Assembly: GCA_900551705.1 (NCBI GenBank)
Contig: URWY01000006.1
Location: 1 to 56,498, forward strand
Direction: 5' to 3'
DNA length: 56,498 nt
Source: an uncultured Bacillota bacterium
GTDB taxonomy: Bacteria > Bacillota > Clostridia > Christensenellales > UBA1242
Positions 48,223-56,498 of this stretch are shown piece by piece. Both the position numbers and the translations under genes were made by a program. How positions within the stretch are numbered: position 1 is the stretch's first letter; each line of letters opens with the position of its first letter. The notes under the pieces are model-generated. The model made no database searches. It was not told where the DNA came from and saw only the letters and a list, made by a program, of their open reading frames with translations.

Positions 48223-48702
48223 ATGATTAGGATATACTTTAATAATATAAAATGCCTTTGCATTAGAAGTAAAATAAGAAAAATTTATTTATCTGCACTT
48301 GAAGAAAAATCAAAATCGGTTGAAGGCTTGAAAGGCAAGTCTTTTGAAGTGAGTTTGCGATTCGCAAGTGAAGAAGAAATAAGAGAAATCAACAAAGAAT
48401 ATCGCGGAGTTGACAGAAAAACTGATGTGCTATCATTTCCGCTTGTTGATTTTAATAATTTGGAAGATGTTGAAAGTGAACTTTCACAAGACAATGTTAT
48501 GCTTGGAGATATAATCATTTGTAAACAAGTTGCAAAAGACCAGGCAAAAGAGTATGGGAATAGTTTAACAAGAGAACTATGCTTTTTGGCTTTGCATGGC
48601 TTTTTGCATTTGCTTGGTTATGACCACATAGAGAAGCAAGACGAAATTGTTATGCAATCTGTTGCAAAGAAAATATTGGAAGAAAATAATATAAAAAGAT
48701 AG
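48223..48702 (+). CDS. ybeY: endoribonuclease YbeY
   Basis: YbeY is a zinc endoribonuclease in 16S rRNA maturation and ribosome quality control. The zinc motif LHGFLHLLGYDH near residue 130 and the N-terminal NKEYRGVDRKTDVLSFPL are diagnostic. Length is 159 residues. AGGAG precedes the ATG. It is followed by era after eight bases, a standard pairing. Confidence 0.95.
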   Translation: MIRIYFNNIKCLCIRSKIRKIYLSALEEKSKSVEGLKGKSFEVSLRFASEEEIREINKEYRGVDRKTDVLSFPLVDFNNLEDVESELSQDNVMLGDIIICKQVAKDQAKEYGNSLTRELCFLALHGFLHLLGYDHIEKQDEIVMQSVAKKILEENNIKR

Positions 48703-48710
48703 GAAAAAGA

Positions 48711-49607
48711 ATGAAAAAATCAGGATATGTTTCAATAATTGGAAGAACGAACGCAGGTAAAAGCACTTTATTAAACAAACTAATTGGTCAAAAAATTAGC
48801 ATCGTTTCGCCTAAAAAACAAACAACGCGTGAAAATATTTTAGGAATTTTAACAAAAGATAATTATCAAATTATTTTCGTTGATACACCAGGAATTCATA
48901 AGAGTAAAAATGCTCTTGATAAGGCGATGAATAAAGATGTCAGAGCCGCAAGTGAAGGTGTTGATGCGTTAATCTATTTGATTGATATAACCAAAAAAAT
49001 TGACGATGAAGAAATTAGGTATTTAAAGAATTTAATTGAAAAAAACACCGAAATTGATGAAAAAACTGGAAAAAAATCGCTTTTAACGCCAATTTTTATT
49101 GTTTTATCCAAGATTGATGCAACAAGTATGGATAAATCTTACAGCGAAGTTCAGAAGTTAAATCAGTTGGAACTTGTGGAAATTTTGCCTATTTCAACAT
49201 TTAAAAACAAGAACTTAGATTTGCTGATTAATAAGATTGTTGAGGTGCTCCCAGAAGTTGAATTTTTCAATTTTGAAGAAGACGAAATCACTGATAAATC
49301 AGTCAGATTTTTGGTGTCAGAAATTATCAGAGAGAAAACGCTATATTTGCTAGACGAAGAAATCCCACATGGTATTGCGGTTAGCATCACATCTTTTGAC
49401 GAAGAAAGTGGTGAAATATCTGCGGACATAATTTGCGAGCGCGAAGGTCATAAAAGAATTATTGTTGGTCATAATGGCGAAATGATAAAAAAGATTGGAA
49501 CAAACGCACGAAAAGAAATTGAATATTTGCTTGGACAAAAGGTCAATTTGAAATTATTTGTTCGCGTGGAAAAAGATTGGCGTGCGAAAGGAAGATTTGA
49601 AAATTAG
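48711..49607 (+). CDS. era: GTPase Era
   Basis: Era binds 16S rRNA and couples ribosome assembly to the cell cycle. G1 GRTNAGKSTLLNKL, G3 DTPGIHKSKN near residue 58, G4 SKID near 130, and the C-terminal KH domain (GHKRIIVGHNGEMIKKIGTN) are present. Length is 298 residues, normal. It ends the yqfC-yqfD-ybeY-era operon. Confidence 0.96.
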   Translation: MKKSGYVSIIGRTNAGKSTLLNKLIGQKISIVSPKKQTTRENILGILTKDNYQIIFVDTPGIHKSKNALDKAMNKDVRAASEGVDALIYLIDITKKIDDEEIRYLKNLIEKNTEIDEKTGKKSLLTPIFIVLSKIDATSMDKSYSEVQKLNQLELVEILPISTFKNKNLDLLINKIVEVLPEVEFFNFEEDEITDKSVRFLVSEIIREKTLYLLDEEIPHGIAVSITSFDEESGEISADIICEREGHKRIIVGHNGEMIKKIGTNARKEIEYLLGQKVNLKLFVRVEKDWRAKGRFEN

Positions 49608-49610
49608 TTA

Positions 49611-49639
49611 TTGACAATAAAATATTATTGTTGTAATAT
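49611..49639 (+). promoter_or_regulatory. promoter of the two unknown genes before ileS
   Basis: TTGACA 49611-49616, 17-base spacer, TAATAT 49634-49639; GGAGG follows. Confidence 0.75.
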
Positions 49640-49656
49640 GTAAGTGGAGGACGATT

Positions 49657-50058
49657 ATGTCAAATTATTTTGGAATTACAAACGATATGCCAATTCAAAA
49701 TGAAAGTATTCAAACTATTGGTGAAATGATTGAAGCATTGCAAGTAACAAACGAAAACTTGCTTTCAGGGAAAATGAATTATTATAGTTCAAAACTTAAC
49801 AAGGTTTTGATTAACAGTGAAAAGTTCTTTATTTTGAATTCAAGAAAGAAAGACGGTATTAACAATTTTGATGAGTTTAAAACTTCATTTGACAATTTGG
49901 TAGACACTTTGGCTGCTTTTGGAAACGAAACAAAACAAAAATATTTTGTTAAAGAAAAAGTTATGCCTGATATTGACAGAAAACAAGAAATCAATAACTT
50001 AATCAAAAATTGCTACAAACAATGCGATGGCAAATCAAATAATGAAAAAGAGTTTTAG
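49657..50058 (+). CDS. hypothetical helical protein (first of a pair)
   Basis: This 133-residue soluble protein is not recognised. It is Asn/Lys/Glu-rich and mostly helical, with IGEMIEALQVTNENLLSGKM and FDEFKTSFDNLVDTLAAFGN as possible helices. No signal or membrane segment is visible. The second gene follows after eight bases with its own AGGAG site, so they form an operon. Confidence 0.7.
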   Translation: MSNYFGITNDMPIQNESIQTIGEMIEALQVTNENLLSGKMNYYSSKLNKVLINSEKFFILNSRKKDGINNFDEFKTSFDNLVDTLAAFGNETKQKYFVKEKVMPDIDRKQEINNLIKNCYKQCDGKSNNEKEF

Positions 50059-50066
50059 GAGCGGTT

Positions 50067-50501
50067 ATGGCAGAATATAATAATGTTTTTGATATGGCAA
50101 AAAATTTGAATAAAAGCTATATGCAAAATAAATTTCAATACAATTTGGTTAAAATTAGACAAGATGTTCAAAATGATGCTCTTTCAGTTTTTTCAAATGT
50201 AATTGACGCAGCGATTGAAGAAAGATATTCGGCATTTAAAAAGTTAGGATATTTGGAAACGCTTACAAAGTCAAAAATTGCTTCACTTGAAGAAATTAAA
50301 GATGAAATCAATGCATTTAATTCAGTTTTTTATTCTAAACTTGCAAAGTATTCAAAGCAAAATGTTTATCCAGTTGAAATGATAAGTGAAAGGCTTGAAA
50401 ACTATGAAGAACTTATGGACAATTGCGACAAACAATATAAAACAGGCATTCAACAAGCAAATTTGGATAGTAAAAATGTTGTCGATGAATTTAATAAATA
50501 A
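50067..50501 (+). CDS. hypothetical helical protein (second of a pair)
   Basis: This 144-residue protein is helical and charged (VFDMAKNLNKSYMQNKFQYN, EERYSAFKKLGYLETLTKSK, MISERLENYEELMDNCDKQY). It is not recognised, and no membrane segment or metal motif is visible. Composition and layout recall the first gene and the coiled-coil gene beside sepF, but without clear homology. A possible terminator or leader hairpin follows before ileS. Confidence 0.7.
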   Translation: MAEYNNVFDMAKNLNKSYMQNKFQYNLVKIRQDVQNDALSVFSNVIDAAIEERYSAFKKLGYLETLTKSKIASLEEIKDEINAFNSVFYSKLAKYSKQNVYPVEMISERLENYEELMDNCDKQYKTGIQQANLDSKNVVDEFNK

Positions 50502-50515
50502 TTATAGTTAAATAA

Positions 50516-50560
50516 TTGCAAAAAAATATTTAATGTGTTAAGATGCTATTCGTAGAATAG
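50516..50560 (+). promoter_or_regulatory. promoter and hairpin before ileS
   Basis: TTGCAA 50516-50521, 17-base spacer, TAAGAT 50539-50544, overlapping a stem AGATGCTATTC / GAATAGTGTCT (two G-U pairs) and seven T at about 50541-50571. It could end the preceding operon or, if the promoter is real, act as a leader attenuator. No T-box motif (GGGTGGNACC) is seen. Confidence 0.5.
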
Positions 50561-50605
50561 TGTCTTTTTTTATTTACGGCACAAACAGAAGGGAAAGGAT
50601 AAATT

Positions 50606-53600
50606 ATGGAAAAAGAAACAGGCATGCCAAATCTTCCAGAAATGGAACATAAAATTTTAGATTTTTGGGACAAAGAACAAATTTTTCAAAAACTTCAACA
50701 GCAAAACAAAAAAACAGGCAAATATTTTGCCTTTTTAGATGGACCAATCACAGCAAACAACGAAATGAAACTTCACCATGTTTGGAACAGAGCATTGAAA
50801 GATATTATGCTTAGATTTAATGCGCTTACTGGTCATGACGCTCACTACCAAAACGGATTTGACGCACAAGGTTTGTGGGTTGAAGTTGGCGTTGAAAAAG
50901 CACTTGGATTGAAAGATAAAAAAGATGTTTTAAGTTATGGAATGGACAATTTTACCGAAGCATGTATTAGCCGTGTTAAGCATTATGCAGGTCGCATTGC
51001 AGAGCAATCAAAAAGGCTTGGTCAATGGATGAATTGGGACGATAGTTATTTCACAAATTCAGATACAAACATCACAACAATTTGGTATTTCTTGAAAAAA
51101 TGTTATGAAAAAGGTTGGTTAATTGAAAAATACAGACCAATGCCTTGGTGCTCACATTGCGGAACCTCACTTTCAGAACATGAACTTGCAGACAGTTATC
51201 AAGACTTGGAACATATGGCAGTCTTTTTCAAACTTCCAATAAAAAATACAAACAATAGCATAATCGTTTGGACAACAACTCCATGGACACTTTCGTCAAA
51301 TGTTGCAATCGCAGTTAACCCAGAATTAACTTACGCAATTTGTAAAGTTAAATCAACAGATAGAAATTTGATTATCTGCAAAGATGCGATTAAAGCATTA
51401 AAAGATGATTTAATTGAAATTGAAAAAGAAGTTAAAGGAAGCGAACTTGTTGGTCTTGAATATGAAACCTGTTTCCCAGAACTTGAAGAACAAAACTTTG
51501 TTCACAAAATTGTTGCTTGGGACGCAGTTGATGCAACGGAAGGTTCGGGCGCTGTTCATATCGCTCCTGGATGCGGTGCGGAAGACTTTGAACTTGGAGA
51601 AAAACTTGGCTTGCCAAAAGTTTGTCCAGTTGATGAAAGCGGAATTTTCTATTCAAATTTTGGTTTTTTAGCAGGTAAAGATGCATCAGAAGTTGCAGAT
51701 TTAGTTTTTGACGAACTCAAAAACAGAAATAAACTTTACTACACACACAAATATAAACATCGCTATCCAATTTGTTGGAGATGTAAAAAACCTTTGATTT
51801 TTAGATTGACAAAAGAATGGTATATCAAAGCGGACGAAATCAGACCACTTTTAATTAAAGCTATCGACGATGTTGAATGGCAACCAGAATTTATGAAAAA
51901 GCGTATGTTAGATTGGCTTACAAACATGGGTGATTGGAATATTTCAAGAAAGCGTTTCTATGGTTTGCCACTTCCATTCTATCGTTGCGAACATTGCGGT
52001 GAGTTGACAGTTGTTGGTTCGCTTGAAGAACTTGAAAACTTGTCTTCAAAACAGCAAGTTGAAAAATTACCACATCTTCATAGACCATACATTGATGATA
52101 TTAAAATCAAATGCCCACATTGCGGTCACGAAGTTAGCCGTGTTCCAGAAGTTGGCGACTGCTGGCTAGATGCTGGTATAACTCCATTCTCAACAAAAAA
52201 ATATTTCACTGATAAAGAATTTTGGAAGAAAAATTTCCCTGCAGAGTGCGTAATTGAAATGAAAGAACAAATCAGATTATGGTTCTATTCTTTGCTTTTC
52301 ATGAGCGTTACGCTTGAAGGCGTTGCGCCATATAAAAAAGTTATTGGATTTGCAATGCTTGTTAGTGAAGATGGTTCAAAATTCTCAAAATCTGGGCCAA
52401 ACAATATTGATTTTAACGATATGGTGGAAAAAACAGGTGCAGATGTTTTGAGATATATATTTGCATCAAACAATATGCTTAACGACACTCGTTTTGGTCT
52501 TTCAATTTGCGATGAAGTTAAGAGAAAACTTATGGCATTCTGGAATGCTTATGCGTTCTATAACACTTATGCAGTTATTGACAATCCAAATTTGAATGGT
52601 TTTGTTCCAAAAAATTTAGATATAACAGATAAATGGCTTTTGGAACTTACAAATCTATTTATTAGAAATTCAAAAGAAAATTATCAACATCAAAAATTCT
52701 ATATGGTTGTTAAAGACTTTGAAAATTATGTTGACGATTTAACAAACTGGTATATCAGAATTAACAGACGCAGATTCTGGAAATCAGAAGACGAAGAAGA
52801 TAAATTAACGGCATATTATTGCTTATATAATGCATTAAAAGCATGCATTCAAGTTATGGGCCCAATTATTCCATTCTTATCAGAATATATTTGGCAAAGG
52901 CTTGTTGTTGCAACAGAAAATAATGCAAGAGAAAGCATTTTCCTTGCTGGCTATCCAGAAGAAATTGCAAATGTAAATTATCCAGAATTGATTTCTCAAA
53001 CAGAAGATGCAAGAGAGGTTATTGCTCTTGCTCAAAGACTTAGAAACGAAAATCAAATCAAAGTTAAACAACCTTTAAGAAAGATGTATTTGAATGTTTC
53101 AGACGAAACAAGAAAAGCAATTGAACATTTCACAAATATTATTAAAGACGAAGTCAATGTTAAAGAAATTGAATTTGAACATGATAACAACAGATTTAAT
53201 GACGCATATTTAACAGTTAATTTCGGCGTTGCAGGAAGAGTTTTAAAAGGCGATGTTCAAAAAGTTAAGAACCTTCTTGAAAATTTAAGTAAAGAAGATA
53301 TGGCTAAACTTGCAGAAGAATATAAAACTGGAAATGTAACTGTTGGCGAATTTGGCAAACTTTCAAGTGATTTGTTTGTTTTAAATTACAAACCAAAACA
53401 AGACTTCGTTGTTTCAAGCGAAAATGGCAAAACTATTGTTTTAGATATTACAATTGACGAAAATTTGATGAAAGAAGGCGTTTTGCGTGAACTTATTCGT
53501 CAAATCCAAGTTTATAGAAAGGAAGCGAACTTTAAAGTTGAACAAAGAATTGAACTCGCAATCAAGTCAAACAGCGAGTTGATTAACGATGTTGTAAAAA

Positions 53601-53728
53601 CATATAAAGATAAAATTTTAGCTGAAACTTTGGCAGTGTCATTGAGCGAAGAACTCACAAATGCAGATATGACCAAAGATGCAAATGTCGCCGATGAAAA
53701 TGTTGTAATTTCTTTAAGGGGAATTTAA
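50606..53728 (+). CDS. ileS: isoleucyl-tRNA synthetase, long/eukaryote-like type
   Basis: IleRS charges tRNA-Ile and edits Val. The chain has 1,040 residues, the longer (IleRS2-like) form; typical bacterial IleRS1 has about 930. The KMSKS loop is KFSKSGPNNIDF. The region of the HIGH signature reads MKLHHVWNRALKDIML, so HIGH is HHVW. GFDAQGLWVEVGVEKALGLK is also of a variant type. The editing domain and Cys pairs (CWRCKK, CEHCGE, CPHCGH) are visible. The start has GGGAAAGG upstream. IleRS2 enzymes often resist mupirocin (established knowledge, not tested here). Confidence 0.93.
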   Translation: MEKETGMPNLPEMEHKILDFWDKEQIFQKLQQQNKKTGKYFAFLDGPITANNEMKLHHVWNRALKDIMLRFNALTGHDAHYQNGFDAQGLWVEVGVEKALGLKDKKDVLSYGMDNFTEACISRVKHYAGRIAEQSKRLGQWMNWDDSYFTNSDTNITTIWYFLKKCYEKGWLIEKYRPMPWCSHCGTSLSEHELADSYQDLEHMAVFFKLPIKNTNNSIIVWTTTPWTLSSNVAIAVNPELTYAICKVKSTDRNLIICKDAIKALKDDLIEIEKEVKGSELVGLEYETCFPELEEQNFVHKIVAWDAVDATEGSGAVHIAPGCGAEDFELGEKLGLPKVCPVDESGIFYSNFGFLAGKDASEVADLVFDELKNRNKLYYTHKYKHRYPICWRCKKPLIFRLTKEWYIKADEIRPLLIKAIDDVEWQPEFMKKRMLDWLTNMGDWNISRKRFYGLPLPFYRCEHCGELTVVGSLEELENLSSKQQVEKLPHLHRPYIDDIKIKCPHCGHEVSRVPEVGDCWLDAGITPFSTKKYFTDKEFWKKNFPAECVIEMKEQIRLWFYSLLFMSVTLEGVAPYKKVIGFAMLVSEDGSKFSKSGPNNIDFNDMVEKTGADVLRYIFASNNMLNDTRFGLSICDEVKRKLMAFWNAYAFYNTYAVIDNPNLNGFVPKNLDITDKWLLELTNLFIRNSKENYQHQKFYMVVKDFENYVDDLTNWYIRINRRRFWKSEDEEDKLTAYYCLYNALKACIQVMGPIIPFLSEYIWQRLVVATENNARESIFLAGYPEEIANVNYPELISQTEDAREVIALAQRLRNENQIKVKQPLRKMYLNVSDETRKAIEHFTNIIKDEVNVKEIEFEHDNNRFNDAYLTVNFGVAGRVLKGDVQKVKNLLENLSKEDMAKLAEEYKTGNVTVGEFGKLSSDLFVLNYKPKQDFVVSSENGKTIVLDITIDENLMKEGVLRELIRQIQVYRKEANFKVEQRIELAIKSNSELINDVVKTYKDKILAETLAVSLSEELTNADMTKDANVADENVVISLRGI

Positions 53729-53730
53729 CT

Positions 53731-54597
53731 ATGAAAGTAAACACAGAGTGGAAAGACTTCGAAGTGATTGCCACAGGCGGCGGCGAAAAATTGGAGCGTT
53801 GGGGAAATGTAAAACTTTTAAGACCCGACCCTCAAGTTATTTGGCCAGCAAAATATAATTTAAAAAATGAAAGCGGTTTAAATGCTCATTATCTTCGTGA
53901 AAGCACCGGCGGCGGTCACTGGGAAAATTTAAAAAAATATCCAGATGAGTGGCAAGTTGGTTGGAGGAACTTGAAATTTAAAATCAAACCAATGGGCTTT
54001 AAACATACAGGGCTTTTCCCAGAACAAGCGGTTAATTGGGCTAAAATGATTGAATTAATCAAAAATGCTAACCGAGAAATCAAAGTTTTGAATTTGTTTG
54101 CTTACACTGGTGGAGCAACTGTTGCTTGTGCTAGCGCAGGTGCAAGTGTTGTGCATATTGATGCAGCTAAAAATATGGTCGAACGCGCCAAAGAAAATTT
54201 GTGCATTTCTGGGCTTAAAGATGCTCATGTGAGATTTATTGTTGAAGATTGCAAAAAATTTGTTGAACGCGAAATCAGACGCGGCAATAAATACGATGCA
54301 ATCATTATGGACCCTCCATCTTATGGCAGAGGTCCAAGCGGTGAAATTTGGAAAATTGAAGAAAGCATTTTCGACTTTGTTTCACTATGTTTTGAAGTGC
54401 TTAGTGATAACCCTTTGTTTGTGCTTATCAACTCCTACACAACAGGCTTGCAACCAACTGTTATGAAAAATATTTTGCAGTTAAATTGCGAAAAATTTAA
54501 CAAGAAATTTGCAGATATTGAAGCCTATGAAGTTGGACTTCCAACCGATGAAAAAATCAACTTGCCTTGCGGCGCAAGTGCCATAGCTTATAACTAA
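53731..54597 (+). CDS. class I SAM-dependent RNA methyltransferase (RlmI/RlmK-like)
   Basis: The SAM-binding block VLNLFAYTGGATVACASAGA and the catalytic IMDPPSYGRGPSG match the C-terminal methyltransferase domain of 23S rRNA m5C/m2G enzymes such as RlmI and the C-terminal half of RlmKL. The N-terminal 90 residues (GGGEKLERWGNVKLLRPDPQ) replace the usual PUA domain. Length is 288 residues. It begins two bases after ileS. The RNA target is not known. Confidence 0.88.
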   Translation: MKVNTEWKDFEVIATGGGEKLERWGNVKLLRPDPQVIWPAKYNLKNESGLNAHYLRESTGGGHWENLKKYPDEWQVGWRNLKFKIKPMGFKHTGLFPEQAVNWAKMIELIKNANREIKVLNLFAYTGGATVACASAGASVVHIDAAKNMVERAKENLCISGLKDAHVRFIVEDCKKFVEREIRRGNKYDAIIMDPPSYGRGPSGEIWKIEESIFDFVSLCFEVLSDNPLFVLINSYTTGLQPTVMKNILQLNCEKFNKKFADIEAYEVGLPTDEKINLPCGASAIAYN

Positions 54598-54623
54598 AAG
54601 TGAGTTTTTGCTCACTTTTTTTA
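54596..54623 (+). terminator. terminator of ileS-methyltransferase
   Basis: AAAAGTGAG and CTCACTTTT with a short T loop and a T run. Confidence 0.85.
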
Positions 54624-54704
54624 TATTTTTTTGAAAAAATATAACCAATTTGCGAAATGGTTGAAAAATTATTCAACTTTTTTATTTTTTAATTTATTTA
54701 ACTC

Positions 54705-54733
54705 TTGACATGTAAATAATTAAGTGATAAAAT
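54705..54733 (+). promoter_or_regulatory. promoter of iscS-iscU
   Basis: TTGACA 54705-54710, 17-base spacer, TAAAAT 54728-54733; GAGGT precedes the ATG. No IscR gene is in the window. Confidence 0.8.
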
Positions 54734-54750
54734 TTTGACCGAGGTAAAAA

Positions 54751-55929
54751 ATGGAAAGAAAAGTATATTTAGATAGTGCTGCCACAACTTATGTTACTAA
54801 CGAAGTTTTGAACGAAATGATGCCTTGCTATAACATCTTTTTCGGCAATCCTAATAGTATTCATAGTTTCGGTAGAGAAGCACAAGGTATTGTTGATAGA
54901 GCAAGAGATAGAATTGCAAAAACTATCAATGCAAAAAGTGAAGAAATTTATTTTACATCAGGCGGAACAGAAGCAGATAACTGGGCAATAAAAGGTATCG
55001 CTCATGCTTACGCTAACAAAGGTAAACATATTATAACAAGTCAAATTGAACATCCAGCTGTTATGGAAAGTTGCAGAGCCCTTGAAAAAGAAGGTTTTGA
55101 AGTCACATATCTTCCAGTTGACAAATATGGCGTTGTCAGTTTGGCTGCACTTTTACATGCAATTAGAAAAGACACAATCTTAATTTCTATTATGGCTGTG
55201 AATAACGAAGTTGGAACAATTCAAAATATCAAAGCAATCGGTAAAACTGCTCGTGAAAATGGAATTTTGTTCCACACAGACGCCGTTCAAGCGTATGGTG
55301 CATTAAAACTTGATGTTGAAGATATGTGTATTGACCTTATGAGCTTTTCATCTCATAAGATTTATGGGCCAAAAGGCATCGGCGCTCTTTATATTCGTAA
55401 AGGCGTTAGAATTGCAAACCTTTTAGATGGCGGACATCAAGAAAGAAGTAAGCGTGGCGGAACATCAAATGTTCCAGCGATTGCAGGTTTTGGTAAAGCG
55501 GCTGAAATCAATGCTCGTGATTTAATGGTTAATAACCAAAGAATGAAATCTTTGAGAGATTATTTCATTAGGCAAGTAACAGAAAAAATCCCTTATGTTA
55601 TCGTAAATGGCCACCCACAACAAAAAGTAAATTCAATTGTAAGCATTTCATTTGAATTAATTGAAGGCGAAGCAATTTTGCTTATGTTAGACTTTGAAGG
55701 TATCGCAGTTTCAACAGGCTCTGCATGCACATCAGGCGCACTTGAAAGATCTCATGTATTATCTGCTATGGGCATTGATGATGAAACAGCAAACGGCACA
55801 ATTAGATTCTCATTCTCACGCTCAACAACAAAAGCAGATTTGGACTACACAGTTGAAAAACTTGTTGATGTGGTAGAAAAATTAAGAAAAATTTCACCAC
55901 AAACAAAATCAGGAAGAAAGGGGGAATAA
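54751..55929 (+). CDS. iscS: cysteine desulfurase
   Basis: The PLP enzyme takes sulfur from cysteine for iron-sulfur clusters. YLDSAATTYV, GGTEADNWAI, HTDAVQAYG, SSHKIYGPKG (Lys near residue 205 binding PLP) and the active-site Cys in GSACTSGALERSHVL are visible. Length is 392 residues, NifS/IscS class I type. iscU follows four bases after the stop codon, so the sulfur donor and its scaffold are co-transcribed. Confidence 0.95.
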   Translation: MERKVYLDSAATTYVTNEVLNEMMPCYNIFFGNPNSIHSFGREAQGIVDRARDRIAKTINAKSEEIYFTSGGTEADNWAIKGIAHAYANKGKHIITSQIEHPAVMESCRALEKEGFEVTYLPVDKYGVVSLAALLHAIRKDTILISIMAVNNEVGTIQNIKAIGKTARENGILFHTDAVQAYGALKLDVEDMCIDLMSFSSHKIYGPKGIGALYIRKGVRIANLLDGGHQERSKRGGTSNVPAIAGFGKAAEINARDLMVNNQRMKSLRDYFIRQVTEKIPYVIVNGHPQQKVNSIVSISFELIEGEAILLMLDFEGIAVSTGSACTSGALERSHVLSAMGIDDETANGTIRFSFSRSTTKADLDYTVEKLVDVVEKLRKISPQTKSGRKGE

Positions 55930-55933
55930 TTAA

Positions 55934-56323
55934 ATGTATAACGCAAAAGTGATGGAAATATTTAAAAACCCAAAAAATGTTGGCACAATTAAAGGCGCTA
56001 ACGGTGTTGGAAAAGTAGGAAACGCTGCCTGCGGAGATATTATGAAAATTTATCTTAAAATCAACGATGACGGCATTATTGAAGACGCAAAATTCAAAAC
56101 ATTTGGTTGCGCAGCAGCAATCACAACAACATCAGTTGCAACAGAAATGATTAAGGGAAAAACAATTGAAGAAGCATTGCAACTTAAAAATAGCGAAATC
56201 ATCGAATATTTGGGCGGACTTCCAGCACAAAAAATTCATTGCTCAATCTTAGCGGAAGAAGCAATCAGAGCAGCAGTTGACGATTACTACAAACGCAAAG
56301 AAAAAGAAAATAAAAAGAACTAA
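55934..56323 (+). CDS. iscU: NifU/IscU-like iron-sulfur scaffold
   Basis: The scaffold assembles iron-sulfur clusters from IscS-supplied sulfur. MYNAKVMEIFKNPKNVGTIK, the first Cys in GNAACGDIMKIYLK, the second in KTFGCAAAITTTS and the third in KIHCSILAEEAI are the three ligands. Length is 129 residues, matching clostridial NifU N-terminal/IscU proteins. It ends the operon. Confidence 0.95.
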   Translation: MYNAKVMEIFKNPKNVGTIKGANGVGKVGNAACGDIMKIYLKINDDGIIEDAKFKTFGCAAAITTTSVATEMIKGKTIEEALQLKNSEIIEYLGGLPAQKIHCSILAEEAIRAAVDDYYKRKEKENKKN

Positions 56324-56338
56324 TAAATATTTCATATT

Positions 56339-56368
56339 AAAAGACCATTTTAAACATGGTCTTTTTTG
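56339..56368 (+). terminator. terminator of iscS-iscU
   Basis: AAAGACCAT and ATGGTCTTT with a short loop and six T. Confidence 0.88.
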
Positions 56369-56449
56369 TATTGTTTTTATTAATACAAAATTGTTAAAAT
56401 TTTGATTTTGAATTTTTTTTAAAAATTATTTAAATTTGTCGTAAATTAT

Positions 56450-56478
56450 TTGACATACGAGAAAATTTCGTATAAAAT
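56450..56478 (+). promoter_or_regulatory. promoter with palindrome for a gene beyond the window
   Basis: TTGACA 56450-56455, 17-base spacer, TAAAAT 56473-56478. An inverted repeat ATACGA (56455-56460) / TCGTAT (56468-56473) fills the spacer, a good repressor site. A weak AAGGA follows; the gene is outside the window. Confidence 0.65.
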
Positions 56479-56498
56479 GACAATAAGGACTAAAATTT

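Noticed and set aside
50541..50571. T-box riboswitch before ileS
   Set aside because: The gap is about 100 bases, too short, and lacks the GGGTGGNACC element; only a simple hairpin is present.
1..56498. tRNA genes in intergenic gaps
   Set aside because: No cloverleaf with a GTTC-type T-loop was found between genes; matches to TTCAAATCC lie inside coding sequence.

Overview
The window is AT-rich DNA from a low-GC, Gram-positive-type bacterium, most likely an uncultured Clostridia-like Bacillota of an anaerobic or gut lineage (inference). The support is Firmicutes-style clustering (yqfC-yqfD-ybeY-era, sepF-lspA-rluD, glmU-like-pth-mfd, trmD-rbgA-yraN-rplS, murE-mraY-murD-ftsW), sigma-70-type promoters with T-rich intrinsic terminators, the sporulation-family proteins YqfC and YqfD, a MurE carrying the meso-diaminopimelate signature DNPR, DUF1540 and DUF1858 proteins, and a giant BspA/InlB-repeat surface protein. 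TGA ends several genes (murE, mraY, murD), so the code is standard. I see no rRNA, tRNA, CRISPR array, insertion sequence or integrase. No gene-free gap exceeds 300 bases.

Layout. 1-5 kb: end of an unseen gene, two unrecognised membrane proteins, rpsB-tsf, an anchored acidic protein and a YetF-like membrane protein. 5-11 kb: one 2,012-residue secreted repeat protein. 11-13 kb, minus strand: a PadR regulator fused to a membrane domain, and a DUF1540 protein. 13-18 kb: GlmU-like protein, pth, mfd. 18-24 kb: dut and a sugar nucleotidyltransferase (minus), dusB and a small membrane protein (plus), then rluD/lspA/sepF and a coiled-coil protein (minus). 24-30 kb: rplJ-rplL with an L10 leader, a phosphatase, a SHOCT protein, a CYTH-like protein with deoD, then trmD-rbgA-yraN and rplS. 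30-39 kb: unknown gene and short YigZ (minus), short alaS, DUF1858, ferritin-like protein, an RSH enzyme (minus), rsmD, a small ORF, recO and a P-loop nucleoside kinase (minus). 39-44 kb: murE-mraY-murD-ftsW. 44-47 kb: small accessory region with a pseudogene, an unknown, a HIT protein, an XRE regulator with a divergent membrane peptide, and a ribbon-helix-helix protein. 47-56.5 kb: yqfC-yqfD-ybeY-era, two unknowns, ileS, an RNA methyltransferase, iscS-iscU.

Most genes serve translation (S2, EF-Ts, L10, L7/L12, L19, TrmD, RsmD, DusB, RluD, Era, RbgA, YbeY, AlaRS, IleRS, Pth), wall synthesis and division (MurE, MraY, MurD, FtsW, SepF), or DNA repair (Mfd, RecO). The most unusual features are: nine genes whose start codon lies only 6-7 bases after a promoter -10 box, implying leaderless mRNAs; terminators fused to the next promoter or ribosome-binding site; a 608-residue AlaRS without the editing beta-barrel and C-Ala domain; a GlmU-like protein lacking both active sites; a PadR regulator tethered to a four-helix membrane domain; and an RSH enzyme with an eroded hydrolase half. 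I did not find a clearly new defence or mobile system. Coordinates come from reading by eye; promoter and hairpin calls are consensus matches, not experiments.
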